Notes: generated by a model from the sequence alone, not told the origin. A DNA stretch of 64,000 nucleotides from Pacificimonas pallii (GCF_019204005.1 NZ_JAGSPA010000003.1:310001-374000), one strand, 5' to 3'; numbered from the stretch's first letter, positions 9,517-18,748 are shown. Program-made: numbers and translations.

Positions 9517-9597
9517 GTCATCCCGAGCGCAGCCCGGGGGACGCACCATCTCGATGCAGCGGTATCGTGCTTCCCCCCGGCTGCGCTCGGGATGATG
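9517..9597. repeat. Palindromic intergenic repeat with about 22-base arms
   Basis: CATCCCGAGCGCAGCCCGGG at 9519-9538 is matched in inverted form at 9573-9594, with one mismatch and a loop of about 32 bases. It fills most of the gap between the peptidase and the nitronate monooxygenase. This is the look of a REP-like or bacterial interspersed element. I cannot count copies in the genome from here. Confidence 0.7.
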
Positions 9598-9631
9598 GAA
9601 ATCTGATAGCGCATTTAGAAAGAGCATGCCC

Positions 9632-10570
9632 ATGACCCTGCCCGCCGTCCTTGAAGGCCGCCTGAAACTTCCGGTCATTGGCTCGCCGCTGTTCATCATT
9701 TCCAATCCCGACCTCGTGATCGCGCAGTGCAAGGCGGGCATTGTCGGTTCATTTCCCTCGCTCAATGCCCGGCCCATCGCGCAGTTCGAGGAATGGCTAC
9801 AGCGCCTGAACGCGGAACTCACCGAGGATGACGCGCCTTATGCCGTCAACCTGATCGTTCACAAATCCAACGACCGCCTCATGGCCGACCTCGACCTGTG
9901 CGTGAAGTATAAGGTCCCCCTCATCATAACGTCGCTCGGTGCGCGCACCGATGTGAACGAAGCCATCCATTCCTATGGCGGCATCGTCATGCACGATGTC
10001 ATCAACGACCGCTTTGCGCGCAAGGCGATCGAAAAGGGCGCCGACGGCCTGATTCCCGTGGCCGCCGGTGCGGGCGGACATGCCGGCACGCTCAGCCCCT
10101 TCGCGCTCATTCAGGAAATCCGCCAGTGGTTCGACGGTCCCGTCGCGCTATCGGGCTCGATCGCCACGGGCGACGCCGTCCTCGCCGCGCAGGCCATGGG
10201 GGCCGATCTTGGCTATATCGGCTCCGCCTTCATCGCGACGAAGGAGGCCAATGCCGACGAACGCTACAAGCAGATGATCGTCGACTCCAAGGCGGACGAC
10301 ATTCTCTATTCCAACCTCTTCACCGGCGTACATGGCAATTACCTCGCGCCGTCGGTCAAGAACGCGGGTATGGACATCGACAACCTGCCTGAGAGCGATC
10401 CGAGCGCGATGAACTTCGGCTCCGGCGGCAATCAGGATAAAAAGGCGTGGAAGGACATCTGGGGCTGCGGCCAGGGTATCGGCGCCATTGACGACATTCT
10501 TCCCGCTGGCGAACTCGTCGCGAAACTCATTCGGCAATATGAGGCCGCGCGGCGCAGGATTGCCGCCTGA
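9632..10570 (+). CDS. Nitronate monooxygenase (2-nitropropane dioxygenase family)
   Basis: FMN-dependent TIM-barrel enzyme that oxidises alkyl nitronates. It shows the N-terminal LPVIGSPLFIISNPDLV typical of the family, the flavin-phosphate loop AAGAGGHAGTLSPF (about 147-160) with the catalytic-type His, ALSGSIATGDAVLAA and YIGSAF. Length is 312 residues from the second ATG. AGAAAGAG at 9617-9624 sits 7 bases before the ATG at 9632 and too close to the one at 9626, so 9632 is preferred. It is probably cytosolic and detoxifying. It is a single gene. Confidence 0.88.
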   Translation: MTLPAVLEGRLKLPVIGSPLFIISNPDLVIAQCKAGIVGSFPSLNARPIAQFEEWLQRLNAELTEDDAPYAVNLIVHKSNDRLMADLDLCVKYKVPLIITSLGARTDVNEAIHSYGGIVMHDVINDRFARKAIEKGADGLIPVAAGAGGHAGTLSPFALIQEIRQWFDGPVALSGSIATGDAVLAAQAMGADLGYIGSAFIATKEANADERYKQMIVDSKADDILYSNLFTGVHGNYLAPSVKNAGMDIDNLPESDPSAMNFGSGGNQDKKAWKDIWGCGQGIGAIDDILPAGELVAKLIRQYEAARRRIAA

Positions 10571-10689
10571 TACCGGTATCTGCGATCGGCGCCCGGCATC
10601 CCGGTCCGGCATGGTTTCCGCGCGGCCTTAATGCTTCCGCAACCGGTTTCGTATATCTGCGGCGAACTGACAGACGTTACTGGAGGTCT

Positions 10690-11382
10690 ATGCCCGCTCC
10701 CGCGCCCCTGAATTCCCGGTGCCGACACGCGCCTGATTTCTGGTCGCTGGTCACGTCGACGCAGGAGTCTGCGCTTGCGGCACGCGCACCTCTGGTGGAC
10801 GTCGCCAATGGGCTGTGCCAGTCGCCAGAGGCGCTGGTCGCGGACACGATCTCCCTGTTCACCGTCCTGCACGGCGAAATGCCCAGCCTGATCGATCTTG
10901 TCGCCAGAAATACCAGCGGCCTGCGGGACGTTCTGGCGCCCGCCGTCGCTGCGTTTGAAAAAGATCGAAAATGGCTGGCGACCCTGTCGCGCGAAACCGG
11001 CGCACGCGTCGACCTCGCGGGGCTGACCGATGCCGAAACGGCAACGCGCGGGTTACGCGAAGCCATGCTGACGCTCGCGGGCTCCAGCCGCAATGGCTGC
11101 ACCACCGGGACGATCCTGGCCTTCCTGACCGAATGGCCGGGCCTCCGTAGCGCGCTCGACCTTGCCGGCACGCTCGCGCTTTCGGCACGCTGGCCAAGCC
11201 TGTCGGCGGAATGGCCGGCGACACCGCTCGCCATGATCACGAAAGTGGCCGAGCCGCTATATGATGACGATGCGACCGCCCGGGCGCTGGCGTTCGGAGC
11301 GCAGCAATTCTCGCTGATCCACGCACAGCTCTTCGATATCGTGCAAACCCGCACCGACGCGCGCAACGCCCGGGACGAATAA
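10690..11382 (+). CDS. Uncharacterised protein
   Basis: Not recognised. The 230-residue product is alpha-helical by composition, rich in Ala and Leu, with no signal peptide, no transmembrane segment and no metal or nucleotide motif. The ATG has a strong ribosome site (TGGAGGT at 10681-10687 region), which argues that the gene is real. It lies 119 bases after the nitronate monooxygenase and 89 before the MoxR ATPase on the same strand, so it could share transcription with either. No function is proposed. Confidence 0.65.
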   Translation: MPAPAPLNSRCRHAPDFWSLVTSTQESALAARAPLVDVANGLCQSPEALVADTISLFTVLHGEMPSLIDLVARNTSGLRDVLAPAVAAFEKDRKWLATLSRETGARVDLAGLTDAETATRGLREAMLTLAGSSRNGCTTGTILAFLTEWPGLRSALDLAGTLALSARWPSLSAEWPATPLAMITKVAEPLYDDDATARALAFGAQQFSLIHAQLFDIVQTRTDARNARDE

Positions 11383-11471
11383 GTCCCTCCCTATTGCTTT
11401 CGTGTGGGTTGAGGCGGCCCCCCGGCTCCCTTAGCTTGCCGGCTCATTCCAGCCACGACCGGGAACACCAT

Positions 11472-12317
11472 ATGCGCTTTGACGGCACCCAGGACTATGT
11501 CGCCACCGATGATCTGAAGATCGCGGTGAATGCCGCCGCCACCCTTCGCCGCCCGCTCCTGATCAAGGGGGAGCCGGGGACCGGCAAGACCGTCCTGGCC
11601 GCCGAGGTCGCCAAGGCCATGGGCGCGCCGCTCATTGAATGGCACATCAAATCCACGACCAAGGCGCAGCAGGGCCTCTACGAATATGACGCCGTCAGCC
11701 GCCTGCGTGACAGCCAGCTTGGCGACGAGCGCGTTCACGATATTTCGAACTACATCAAGCGCGGCAAATTGTGGGAGGCGTTCACGTCCAGGGAAACGCC
11801 GATCCTGCTCGTCGATGAGATCGACAAGGCCGACATCGAGTTCCCGAACGACCTGCTGCAGGAACTCGATCGCATGGAATTCTTCGTCTACGAAACCGGC
11901 GAGACGGTGAAGGCGGTCGAACGCCCGATCATCATCATCACCTCGAATAATGAAAAGGAACTGCCCGACGCGTTCCTGCGCCGCTGTTTCTTCCACTACA
12001 TCAAATTCCCCGACAGGCAGACGATGCGCGACATCATCGACGTCCACTTCCCCAAGATTCAAAAGGAACTGGTGAAGGAAGCCCTCGCCATTTTCTTCGA
12101 CATGCGCGAAGTCCCGGGCCTGAAAAAGAAGCCATCCACCAGCGAACTGCTCGACTGGCTGAAACTCCTTATGCACGAGGACCTGCCCTTAGAGGTCCTC
12201 CAGTCCCGCGACCCCAAAAAACTGATCCCGCCCCTCCACGGCGCGCTTCTCAAGAACGAGCAGGACATCATGCTGTTCGAGAAGCTCGCCTTCATCAATC
12301 GGCGCGAGGGGGGATGA
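11472..12317 (+). CDS. MoxR-type AAA+ ATPase
   Basis: AAA+ chaperone-like ATPase that usually works with a von Willebrand A (VWA) protein to mature enzymes or insert metals. Walker A is GEPGTGKT (33-40), Walker B LLVDEIDKAD (about 117-126), sensor 1 IIITSNNEKELPDAF and the arginine-finger region FLRRCFF follow. The ATG at 11472 begins the conserved MRFDGTQDYV; an upstream TTG at 11394 would add unrelated residues. Its usual partner, the VWA protein, is not adjacent but starts at 14203, with two minus-strand genes in between. Confidence 0.92.
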   Translation: MRFDGTQDYVATDDLKIAVNAAATLRRPLLIKGEPGTGKTVLAAEVAKAMGAPLIEWHIKSTTKAQQGLYEYDAVSRLRDSQLGDERVHDISNYIKRGKLWEAFTSRETPILLVDEIDKADIEFPNDLLQELDRMEFFVYETGETVKAVERPIIIITSNNEKELPDAFLRRCFFHYIKFPDRQTMRDIIDVHFPKIQKELVKEALAIFFDMREVPGLKKKPSTSELLDWLKLLMHEDLPLEVLQSRDPKKLIPPLHGALLKNEQDIMLFEKLAFINRREGG

Positions 12318-12324
12318 GCGGGAC

Positions 12325-13041
12325 CTATCGCAGCATCAGCCCGCCATCCATCGCCAGGCTCTGTCCGGTAACATAGCTCGCCCCCGGCCCCGCCAGGAAC
12401 GCGATGCATTCGGCGACCTCCTCCGGCGCGCCCCAGCGGCGCATGGGCACCGCCTTCAGCAGTTTTTTCTCGAACCCAGCATCCGCCCGCATGCCCGATG
12501 TCATGCGCGTTTCGATGAAGCCTGGCGCGACCATGTTCACGCGGATGCCGTCCGGCGCCCATTTGTCGGCCAGCGCGCGGGTCAGGCCCAATATCCCCGC
12601 CTTTGACGCCGTGTACGCCGGCGTTTCCTTCAAGGCGAGAAAACTGGACAGCGATCCGACATTGACGATGCTCCCGCGCGCCTTCGCCAGCGCCGGGCGC
12701 AGCAATGTGGACAGCTTCATAACGGCGGACAGATTGACCAGTATCACCTCCTCGAAGGCGTCCTGTTCATATTCATCCTGCCGCCCCATGCCGGCATTAT
12801 TGACGAGCGCATCCAGCGCATCGAACCGCGCGGCCAGCGCATCGATCTCGGCCTTGTCGGTCATCCGGCACTGCAAATAGGTCATGCCCGCCAAATCCTC
12901 GCCGTCATAGTCAGACGCCGCCGCGCGCGTGCCGGTGATCGTCACCTTCGCGCCCGCATCCCGAAACAGCGCCGCCGTCGCCTGCCCGATCCCCTGCGTG
13001 CCGCCCGTGACCAGCACCCGCTTTCCCTGCATCCAGCTCAT
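12325..13041 (-). CDS. Short-chain dehydrogenase/reductase
   Basis: NAD(P)-dependent oxidoreductase of the classical SDR family, 238 residues. It has the Rossmann glycine motif TGGTQGIG (12-19), NNAG (81-84), a catalytic Ser at about 130-132 and Y143-x3-K147 (YTASK), then PGFIETRMT and a C-terminal VTGQSLAMDGG. The substrate is unknown; FabG-like and sugar or alcohol dehydrogenases share this pattern. It is convergent with the MoxR gene (7-base gap) and in an unusual place between MoxR and its VWA partner. Confidence 0.9.
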   Translation of the reverse strand: MSWMQGKRVLVTGGTQGIGQATAALFRDAGAKVTITGTRAAASDYDGEDLAGMTYLQCRMTDKAEIDALAARFDALDALVNNAGMGRQDEYEQDAFEEVILVNLSAVMKLSTLLRPALAKARGSIVNVGSLSSFLALKETPAYTASKAGILGLTRALADKWAPDGIRVNMVAPGFIETRMTSGMRADAGFEKKLLKAVPMRRWGAPEEVAECIAFLAGPGASYVTGQSLAMDGGLMLR

Positions 13042-13212
13042 GCGCTCATTCCTCCATCAACGATCAGGTCCGCAGGGCCATCCAGCGGCTAAGCTCCGAC
13101 GACCAGAGCGGCATTCCCTGTGAAATCCATACTCATGAAACCGGTTTAGCGGACGCGGCGATGTTCCTCACCCGCTTCATTTGCGGGTCGGCGCGTTGCG
13201 CTCAAACAGACG

Positions 13213-13245
13213 GCGGGCGCGGATATCGGTGATATCCGCGCCCGC
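13213..13245 (-). terminator. Rho-independent terminator of the PEP-CTERM gene
   Basis: Perfect 15-base arms (13213-13227 and 13231-13245, GCGGGCGCGGATATC and its complement) enclose a 3-base loop. On the minus strand it starts 26 bases after the stop of the gene at 13272 and is followed by a T-containing TCTGTTTG. Confidence 0.8.
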
Positions 13246-13271
13246 GTCATGGTCTTCCATGGAACCGGAAA

Positions 13272-13991
13272 TCAGCCCCGGCGGCGACGCAGGGCCATGG
13301 CCATGATGCCAAGGCCCAGCAGACCAAGCGCGCCCGGTGCCGGAACCGGCCCCGGCGGGTCGATGATATCCCGCGTTTCGCCCGTGATGGTGACGACCGA
13401 GACGCCCGAATTGTTGAACCAGCCAAAGCCGTCCGAAGACCCCAGAAACAGCCGCGTCGCGCCGACCGGCACAAAGAACGTCTGCCGGTCGCCTGTGCCC
13501 AGCCCTGTCAGGCCATCACCGATATAGAAGATCTGATTGAGATCCGGCGTCAGGCTGAGAAACGCCAGGTCGCCGCCAAAATCGATCGGGTCCGGCGCCG
13601 GGTCCGTCGGCACGCCGCTTCCCACGAAGACCCCGACAAGTGCGTTAAAGGCGATATTCTGGGCACCCGATATCCCGGTGCCAGCACTTGGCCGCATGTC
13701 GGCGGTCCCTACCGCGCTATTGCCGTCCGCTGTCGGTGACGGCGCTCCGCCGCCAAAGTTGAACCCGCCAATCGCATCGAACTGCAGGAATTCCAGGCCG
13801 ACGACCGAGAATGGCGCTTCGGTGGGTGACTGCCCCGGGGCGGTGTCTCCAAGCGCGGTGGCGCCGTCCGGCTGGCCTGCAAGAAACGGATTATTGTCCC
13901 CTTCCACGTTGACAATCACGGGTCCGAACGGCGCCGCGAGCGCTGGCAGACTTATGCAGGCGGCAGCGGCGAGAGGCAGTAGACGATACAT
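13272..13991 (-). CDS. PEP-CTERM (VPxPA) sorting-domain protein
   Basis: Exported protein of 239 residues with a signal peptide (MYRLLPLAAAACISLPALA) and a C-terminal sorting signal: PGPVPAPGALGLLGLGIM, a hydrophobic segment and the basic tail ALRRRRG. This tripartite tail is recognised by exosortase, which cleaves and exports or anchors the protein at the cell envelope. The mature middle has low complexity in Gly, Asp and Pro and no known enzyme domain. AAGGAG precedes the ATG, and a strong terminator follows the gene. No exosortase gene is in the window. Confidence 0.85.
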   Translation of the reverse strand: MYRLLPLAAAACISLPALAAPFGPVIVNVEGDNNPFLAGQPDGATALGDTAPGQSPTEAPFSVVGLEFLQFDAIGGFNFGGGAPSPTADGNSAVGTADMRPSAGTGISGAQNIAFNALVGVFVGSGVPTDPAPDPIDFGGDLAFLSLTPDLNQIFYIGDGLTGLGTGDRQTFFVPVGATRLFLGSSDGFGWFNNSGVSVVTITGETRDIIDPPGPVPAPGALGLLGLGIMAMALRRRRG

Positions 13992-14202
13992 TTGCGAACT
14001 CCTTTTCCTATTGTTCGCAGCAGATCATGCATCTCTCGTGCCAAATGTCTTTCCATTTATTATTCAATGCCTTGGTCACTTTATCTGTCAGGTAAACTGT
14101 AAAGCCGGTCGACATTACGCCCAAGGTAATTCGGGTGGCCGATAATTGTCTCTCGCCTTCGCTAGGGTGACGCCCCTGCCCGCTCTTTCTATATCGGCGG
14201 CC

Positions 14203-15378
14203 ATGTTCCTGAACTTCTTCGACGAGCTTCGCGCCGCGCGCATTCCGGTCACGCTGAAAGAGCATCTGACATTGCTCGAGGCGCTGAAGGCCGATGTCAT
14301 CGACCGCCGGGTCGAGGACTTCTACTATCTGTCACGCTCCGCCTATGTGAAGGACGAGGCGATGCTGGACCGGTTCGACCAGGTCTTCGGCAAGGTTTTC
14401 CAGGGACTGGAAACCACCTATGAGGAGGAGACCGCCGAGATCCCCGAGGACTGGCTGCGCCAGCTCGCCGAGGCCGTCTTCGATGAGGAGGAAATGAAGG
14501 CCATCGAGGAAAAGGGCTTCGATGAGATCATGGAGGAACTGAAAAAGCGCCTCGAAGAACAGGAAAAACGCCATGAGGGCGGCAATAAGTGGATCGGCAC
14601 CGGCGGCAAGTCACCTTTCGGCAATGGCGGCTTCAATCCGGCCGGCGTGCGCATCGGCGGCAAGGGCGGCCAGCGAAAGGCCATCAAGGTCTGGGAAAAG
14701 CGCGAATTCAGGAATCTCGACGACGATGTCGAGCTTGGCACCCGCAATATCAAGATCGCGCTGCGCCGCCTGCGCCGGTTCGCCCGTGACGGCGCCGAGG
14801 ATGAACTCGACCTGCAATCCACAATTCGCGGCACGGCGAACAAGGGTTATCTCGACATCGTCATGCGGCCCGAACGCCGCAACGCCGTCAAGGTCCTCAT
14901 CTTCTTCGATATTGGCGGGTCCATGGACGGCCACATCAAAACCTGTGAGGAGCTGTTCAGCGCCGCGTCCAGCGAGTTCAAGAATATGGAATATTTTTAC
15001 TTCCACAACATGCCATATGAGGCGGTGTGGAAGGACAATGTTCGGCGCTGGTCCGAACGCGTGCCGATGTTCGACATCCTCCACAAATATCCGCACGATT
15101 ATAAGCTGATCTTCGTCGGCGACGCATCGATGAGCCCGTATGAAATCAATTATCCAGGCGGCAGTGTCGAACATTGGAACGAGGAACCCGGCGAGGTCTG
15201 GCTGCGCCGGATGACCGATGTCTATCACAGCGCCGTCTGGCTAAATCCGATCCCGGAAAAGCACTGGCAGTATGGCCAGTCCGTTCAGATGATCAGGACA
15301 CTGATGGAGGGCCGCATGTATCCGCTGACCCTTGGCGGCCTGGATGCGGCAATGCGGACGCTGACGCGCAGCGTCTGA
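14203..15378 (+). CDS. VWA-domain protein of the CoxE type, MoxR partner
   Basis: Partner of MoxR ATPases. The N-terminal helical half (MFLNFFDELRAARIPV) is typical of CoxE-like proteins, followed by a charged Glu/Lys stretch (about 95-135), a Gly-rich linker (GTGGKSPFGNGGF) and a C-terminal VWA domain with a metal-ion site FFDIGGSMD (D236 onwards), the DxGxS variant seen in this family. A longer frame from 14146 is possible but the conserved start is 14203. The MoxR gene lies about 1.9 kb upstream, separated by two opposite-strand genes. The gene overlaps the next one (TGATG). Confidence 0.88.
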   Translation: MFLNFFDELRAARIPVTLKEHLTLLEALKADVIDRRVEDFYYLSRSAYVKDEAMLDRFDQVFGKVFQGLETTYEEETAEIPEDWLRQLAEAVFDEEEMKAIEEKGFDEIMEELKKRLEEQEKRHEGGNKWIGTGGKSPFGNGGFNPAGVRIGGKGGQRKAIKVWEKREFRNLDDDVELGTRNIKIALRRLRRFARDGAEDELDLQSTIRGTANKGYLDIVMRPERRNAVKVLIFFDIGGSMDGHIKTCEELFSAASSEFKNMEYFYFHNMPYEAVWKDNVRRWSERVPMFDILHKYPHDYKLIFVGDASMSPYEINYPGGSVEHWNEEPGEVWLRRMTDVYHSAVWLNPIPEKHWQYGQSVQMIRTLMEGRMYPLTLGGLDAAMRTLTRSV

Positions 15379-15896
15379 TGATGAACGTCCGCGCTGCCCG
15401 CGCCGATGAAATCGAGGCCTGCCGGGAAATCCAGCGGCGCTCCGGCGAGGTCTTTCTCGACACGGTCCACGCCCATGTCGCCGATCATGAACCGGACGAG
15501 CCAGCCATTCTGCGCGCTGCGCTGGCGGAAGGCCTGTTATGGGTCGCAGCGGAAGCTGACAACGCGCCCGTCGGTCAGTTAATGGCGACGGCGCGCGCCA
15601 GCGGCCTCGTCATCGCGCAGCTGGACGTTCTTCCCGAACATCACCGCCGGGGCATCGGCCATATGCTTATCGAGGCGGCAGAGGCCGAAGCGCGGCGGCG
15701 CGGCCTTTCGCAGATATGGCTCCGCACATTTCGCGACATTCCCTGGAATGCGCCCTATTATGAACGTCTTGGATTTCAGGCCCTGGATACGCAGGACCCC
15801 GATGCGTTGGATCCGGCGACGGCCGCGCATGAACGCGGCATTGGGCTCGACCCCGCCGGGCGGGTCACGATGCGCAAGAGACTTGTAACGCGCTAG
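15378..15896 (+). CDS. GNAT-family N-acetyltransferase
   Basis: Acetyl-CoA-dependent transferase of 172 residues. The family core is visible: [20 protein letters not shown] is motif A with the acetyl-CoA pyrophosphate loop RRGIG, followed by [16 protein letters not shown] and the motif B segment [13 protein letters not shown]. The ATG at 15378 overlaps the VWA stop (TGATG), and a second ATG follows at 15381. The acceptor substrate is unknown. The stop codon overlaps that of the convergent MCP gene (shared CTAG). Confidence 0.87.
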   Translation: MMNVRAARADEIEACREIQRRSGEVFLDTVHAHVADHEPDEPAILRAALAEGLLWVAAEADNAPVGQLMATARASGLVIAQLDVLPEHHRRGIGHMLIEAAEAEARRRGLSQIWLRTFRDIPWNAPYYERLGFQALDTQDPDALDPATAAHERGIGLDPAGRVTMRKRLVTR

Positions 15897-17326
15897 GCCG
15901 GATATCCGACTTCGATATTCCCCCAGCGTCTGCCGCGAAAGACGAGCGGTACGGAAATGGCGATCATCGTCTTTGAAAGTCGCCCTTCGCCAAAATCCAT
16001 CCGATAGGCGCAAATCGTGAAATCATTGTCGTTGCTCGACAGCGCGCGCTTGTCAGTCGCTGTGAAATAAATCCGGCGGTTGCGGCAGTTCTTGCCGTCC
16101 CAGACCGGATCCCCGCGCGGCGTACTGGAATATTTGGTCATGTGCGATGGCAGATATCCGTTCAGATCGCAGCAGCTACAGATCACCAGCTTCTCATGCT
16201 TATCGACAAGCTGGTCGAAAAGAGGGCGCATATGATCGTCCGCAAAGGGGGTGAATTTGGTCGTATACTGTTCAGGGTTGCTGCCAGGCTGAAGCACATA
16301 ATCCGTATCGAAGAGCTCTTCCTCGGTAAGCGTTCCTGCCTGCAGCGCACGCTCGACGACTTCCCGCACCTGATCGCGGCCTTCCGTCGCGATGGCCAGA
16401 AACGATCTGTCCGCGGTTTCGACATTTGTATGGCTAAGGTCGTTGAACATGCCATTCGCCATATCGTCGAGCCTGTCCAGGCGGCCGGATACACCGCTGA
16501 GTTCCTCGCCGTTGCGCCGCGCGTCTGCGGCGAAGTCCGTCAGCGCGCCGTTCACCTGCTCGACCGATGCACTGATCATCTGGGTGCCGCGCGCAATCTC
16601 CTCACTTTGCTCATCAACATTCTGGACCAGAGAGGCAACATCGGCGATCGTATGTTTCAGTTCCGAAAATTCCCGCCGTGTCGCGTCTCCGCGTTTTGTC
16701 CCCTGCTGAACGTCATCGGTAACGCTCTTGGCCTCTTCAGCCAGCGATTCCACCGTACGCGCAATTTCCGTCGTGGCGGCGCGGGTCTCATAAGCCAGCT
16801 TCTTCACTTCCCCCGCAACGACGGCGAACCCGCGCCCGGATTCTCCGGCACGCGCCGCTTCGATTGTCGCGTTCAAGGCCAGCATGTTGGTTTTACTGGC
16901 AATGGCCTCGATGCTGCGCGCTACGTTCTGCACCTGCGCCATGGCCGATGCGAAGCCGTTCATGCGCTCGCCAAGGTCCGTTACAATGTTGATGAGTTCA
17001 TCGACGGAACCGACCGCATTCCTGATCGTGCCCTGCCCGGCCTCCAGTCGCTGCCGCGCCTTTTCGGAAAGATCCCGCGCCTCTCCGGTTGCCAGCGCAA
17101 CGGCGGACTGGTCGCTCTTCAGCGACGCGGTGACCTTCGCAAGTTCGTCCAGCGTACCAAGATGCGTCGCTATCCGCCGCGCGACGTCGGTGACATATAC
17201 TGCAGATTCGCCGCACTCGACAGCGAAAGCGCCGCAGTCGCGCGCGACCTTGCGAACAAGTTCCTGATCGTCATGCTCGAGCCTGTTTTGCACCGTCACT
17301 CCAATCACTCTGTAGTGTCGGTCCAT
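15893..17326 (-). CDS. Soluble methyl-accepting chemotaxis protein with a C-terminal sensor region
   Basis: Chemoreceptor of 477 residues without any transmembrane helix, so cytoplasmic. The signalling hairpin tip is present around residues 138-170 ([33 protein letters not shown]). The sensing part follows the signalling helices: from about 350 a segment contains [29 protein letters not shown] and a final [11 protein letters not shown], resembling the C-terminal domain of certain PAS- or Cache-type soluble receptors. The Cys cluster could bind metal or haem; this is only a guess. It closes the chemotaxis locus, 114 bases after the 95-residue gene. Confidence 0.88.
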   Translation of the reverse strand: MDRHYRVIGVTVQNRLEHDDQELVRKVARDCGAFAVECGESAVYVTDVARRIATHLGTLDELAKVTASLKSDQSAVALATGEARDLSEKARQRLEAGQGTIRNAVGSVDELINIVTDLGERMNGFASAMAQVQNVARSIEAIASKTNMLALNATIEAARAGESGRGFAVVAGEVKKLAYETRAATTEIARTVESLAEEAKSVTDDVQQGTKRGDATRREFSELKHTIADVASLVQNVDEQSEEIARGTQMISASVEQVNGALTDFAADARRNGEELSGVSGRLDRLDDMANGMFNDLSHTNVETADRSFLAIATEGRDQVREVVERALQAGTLTEEELFDTDYVLQPGSNPEQYTTKFTPFADDHMRPLFDQLVDKHEKLVICSCCDLNGYLPSHMTKYSSTPRGDPVWDGKNCRNRRIYFTATDKRALSSNDNDFTICAYRMDFGEGRLSKTMIAISVPLVFRGRRWGNIEVGYPA

Positions 17327-17440
17327 AGCTGGGCATGGTAAACAATTACTTTACCTGCGTCGGCGCGGCGGCCTTGCCCGTACCGATGATGTCATGGCGC
17401 GCCGGTATCGCCCAGTTGCGGACAAACCGAACAGCGGACC

Positions 17441-17728
17441 TCAGCCGACGCCGACCGCGCCGCGCAATCGTTCCGCCATATCCGCCAGGGTCACGGATTC
17501 CAGGCTTTGCTCGGGCTCTTCCAGCGTTTTCAGCAAGTCCGCTACGATAAGGAGCATTTGGGTAACCTGATCGATTTTCTGTATGCTGACCAAATGCCTG
17601 CGCAGGGTTTCTTCATCCGCACCCAGATCATAGGCAAGATCGGCGAGCAGGCGCGACGCGATGCCAAGCTCATCCGCCAGAGCCTCCGGCAGCGAAATCG
17701 GCTTTCTGACCAGTTCGACCACACTCAT
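17441..17728 (-). CDS. Uncharacterised 95-residue protein of the chemotaxis locus
   Basis: Not recognised. The protein is predicted helical and acidic, with a patch LRRHLVSIQKIDQVTQMLL that resembles the amphipathic helix of a helical bundle. It has no signal peptide. Its ATG overlaps the stop of the preceding cheB-like gene (ATGA, 17725-17728), so translation is coupled and a role in the chemotaxis pathway is likely. A phosphatase or adaptor helper would fit the place, since no cheZ is seen, but the sequence gives no direct support. Confidence 0.7.
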   Translation of the reverse strand: MSVVELVRKPISLPEALADELGIASRLLADLAYDLGADEETLRRHLVSIQKIDQVTQMLLIVADLLKTLEEPEQSLESVTLADMAERLRGAVGVG

Positions 17729-18723
17729 TTAGAACAGGCTTTCAAGACATTTGATGCGAAATCTTCCTGTGCGACGACTTGCGATGCCATGCCGCGGCTG
17801 AAGCTATAGGTGCCTTGCTCGCCGGGTGAATAGCTATAGCCGCCATTCTTGCGGATCGCCTTGATACCGCCCCCGCCATCCTCGGTTTCGTCCATCAGCA
17901 GGACACCGATCGACTCCTTGCCGGCGGCCTTGGCGGCAGACGCGAACAGCAGGGAAATCGAGGGACGCTCTCCGGCGATGGGATCGCGCGCCATCAGCCT
18001 CAGTTTTCCTTCGGGCCATTTGTCGACGATCAGGTGCTGTTCGCCCTCCGGCGCGAAATAGATGGTGCCCTGTTCAATGGCCATATTGTCCTCGGCCAGC
18101 ACAACCTTCGGTGCGACCTGCTCCGCAAGCTTCTCGACCATGTTTGCCACCAGGCCCGGACCAAGATGCTGGACCACCAACGTGGGAGGGCAGTTGTCGG
18201 GAAAGGTTGCGAACATGTCGAAGAGGGAGGCCGTGCTTGACGCATCGCCGCCAATCGCCAGCAGGCGCCCGTTCCAGTCGATTGGCGTGATGGTGGCAGC
18301 CTCGGTACCGCGCGCCGTCAGTTGCATACCCTTGGCGGATTTGATTCGTTTGCCCAGCTTTGTGATGATCGCGTCGAGTTCCTGCGATGTGGCCACGCGC
18401 GGCTTCGGAAAACAGTCGATCGCACCGAGGCGGAGCGCCTCGATGGAATCGGCTGCCCCTTCTGTTGTCCGCGTGGAGAACATGATGACCGGCATGGGCT
18501 TGGTCTCCATGATCTCGGCCAGATATTCGATGCCGCTCATACCTGGCATCTCGACGTCGAGCGTCATTACGTCGGGATCCAGCGACTCCACCATTTCCTT
18601 TGCTTTTGCCGCACCCTCGGCAAGCCCAACGACCTTCACGTCTGGAATTTGCTCGAGAGCATTTGTGATGAGTGCCCGCATGGTGAGCGAATCATCGACG
18701 ACGAGAACTCTTGTTTGGGTCAC
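17725..18723 (-). CDS. CheB-like response regulator with an altered catalytic site
   Basis: Second CheB homologue of the locus. The receiver domain is intact: D10-D11, the phosphorylation site D56 (TLDVEMPGMSG) and a Lys in CFPKP. In the methylesterase domain the nucleophile loop, canonically IGASTGG, reads IGGDASST (157-164), so the catalytic Ser position holds D160. The His (VQHLGPG, H186) and Asp (DETEDGG, D282) remain, but the TGMGxDG loop is changed to MDETEDG. The protein is probably not an ordinary methylesterase. The start is the GTG at 18723 (GTGACCCAAACA) with AAAGGAT before it; a longer frame to 18783 overlaps cheW. Confidence 0.85.
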   Translation of the reverse strand: MTQTRVLVVDDSLTMRALITNALEQIPDVKVVGLAEGAAKAKEMVESLDPDVMTLDVEMPGMSGIEYLAEIMETKPMPVIMFSTRTTEGAADSIEALRLGAIDCFPKPRVATSQELDAIITKLGKRIKSAKGMQLTARGTEAATITPIDWNGRLLAIGGDASSTASLFDMFATFPDNCPPTLVVQHLGPGLVANMVEKLAEQVAPKVVLAEDNMAIEQGTIYFAPEGEQHLIVDKWPEGKLRLMARDPIAGERPSISLLFASAAKAAGKESIGVLLMDETEDGGGGIKAIRKNGGYSYSPGEQGTYSFSRGMASQVVAQEDFASNVLKACSK

Positions 18724-18748
18724 GAATACTATCCTTTGAAAACAATTC

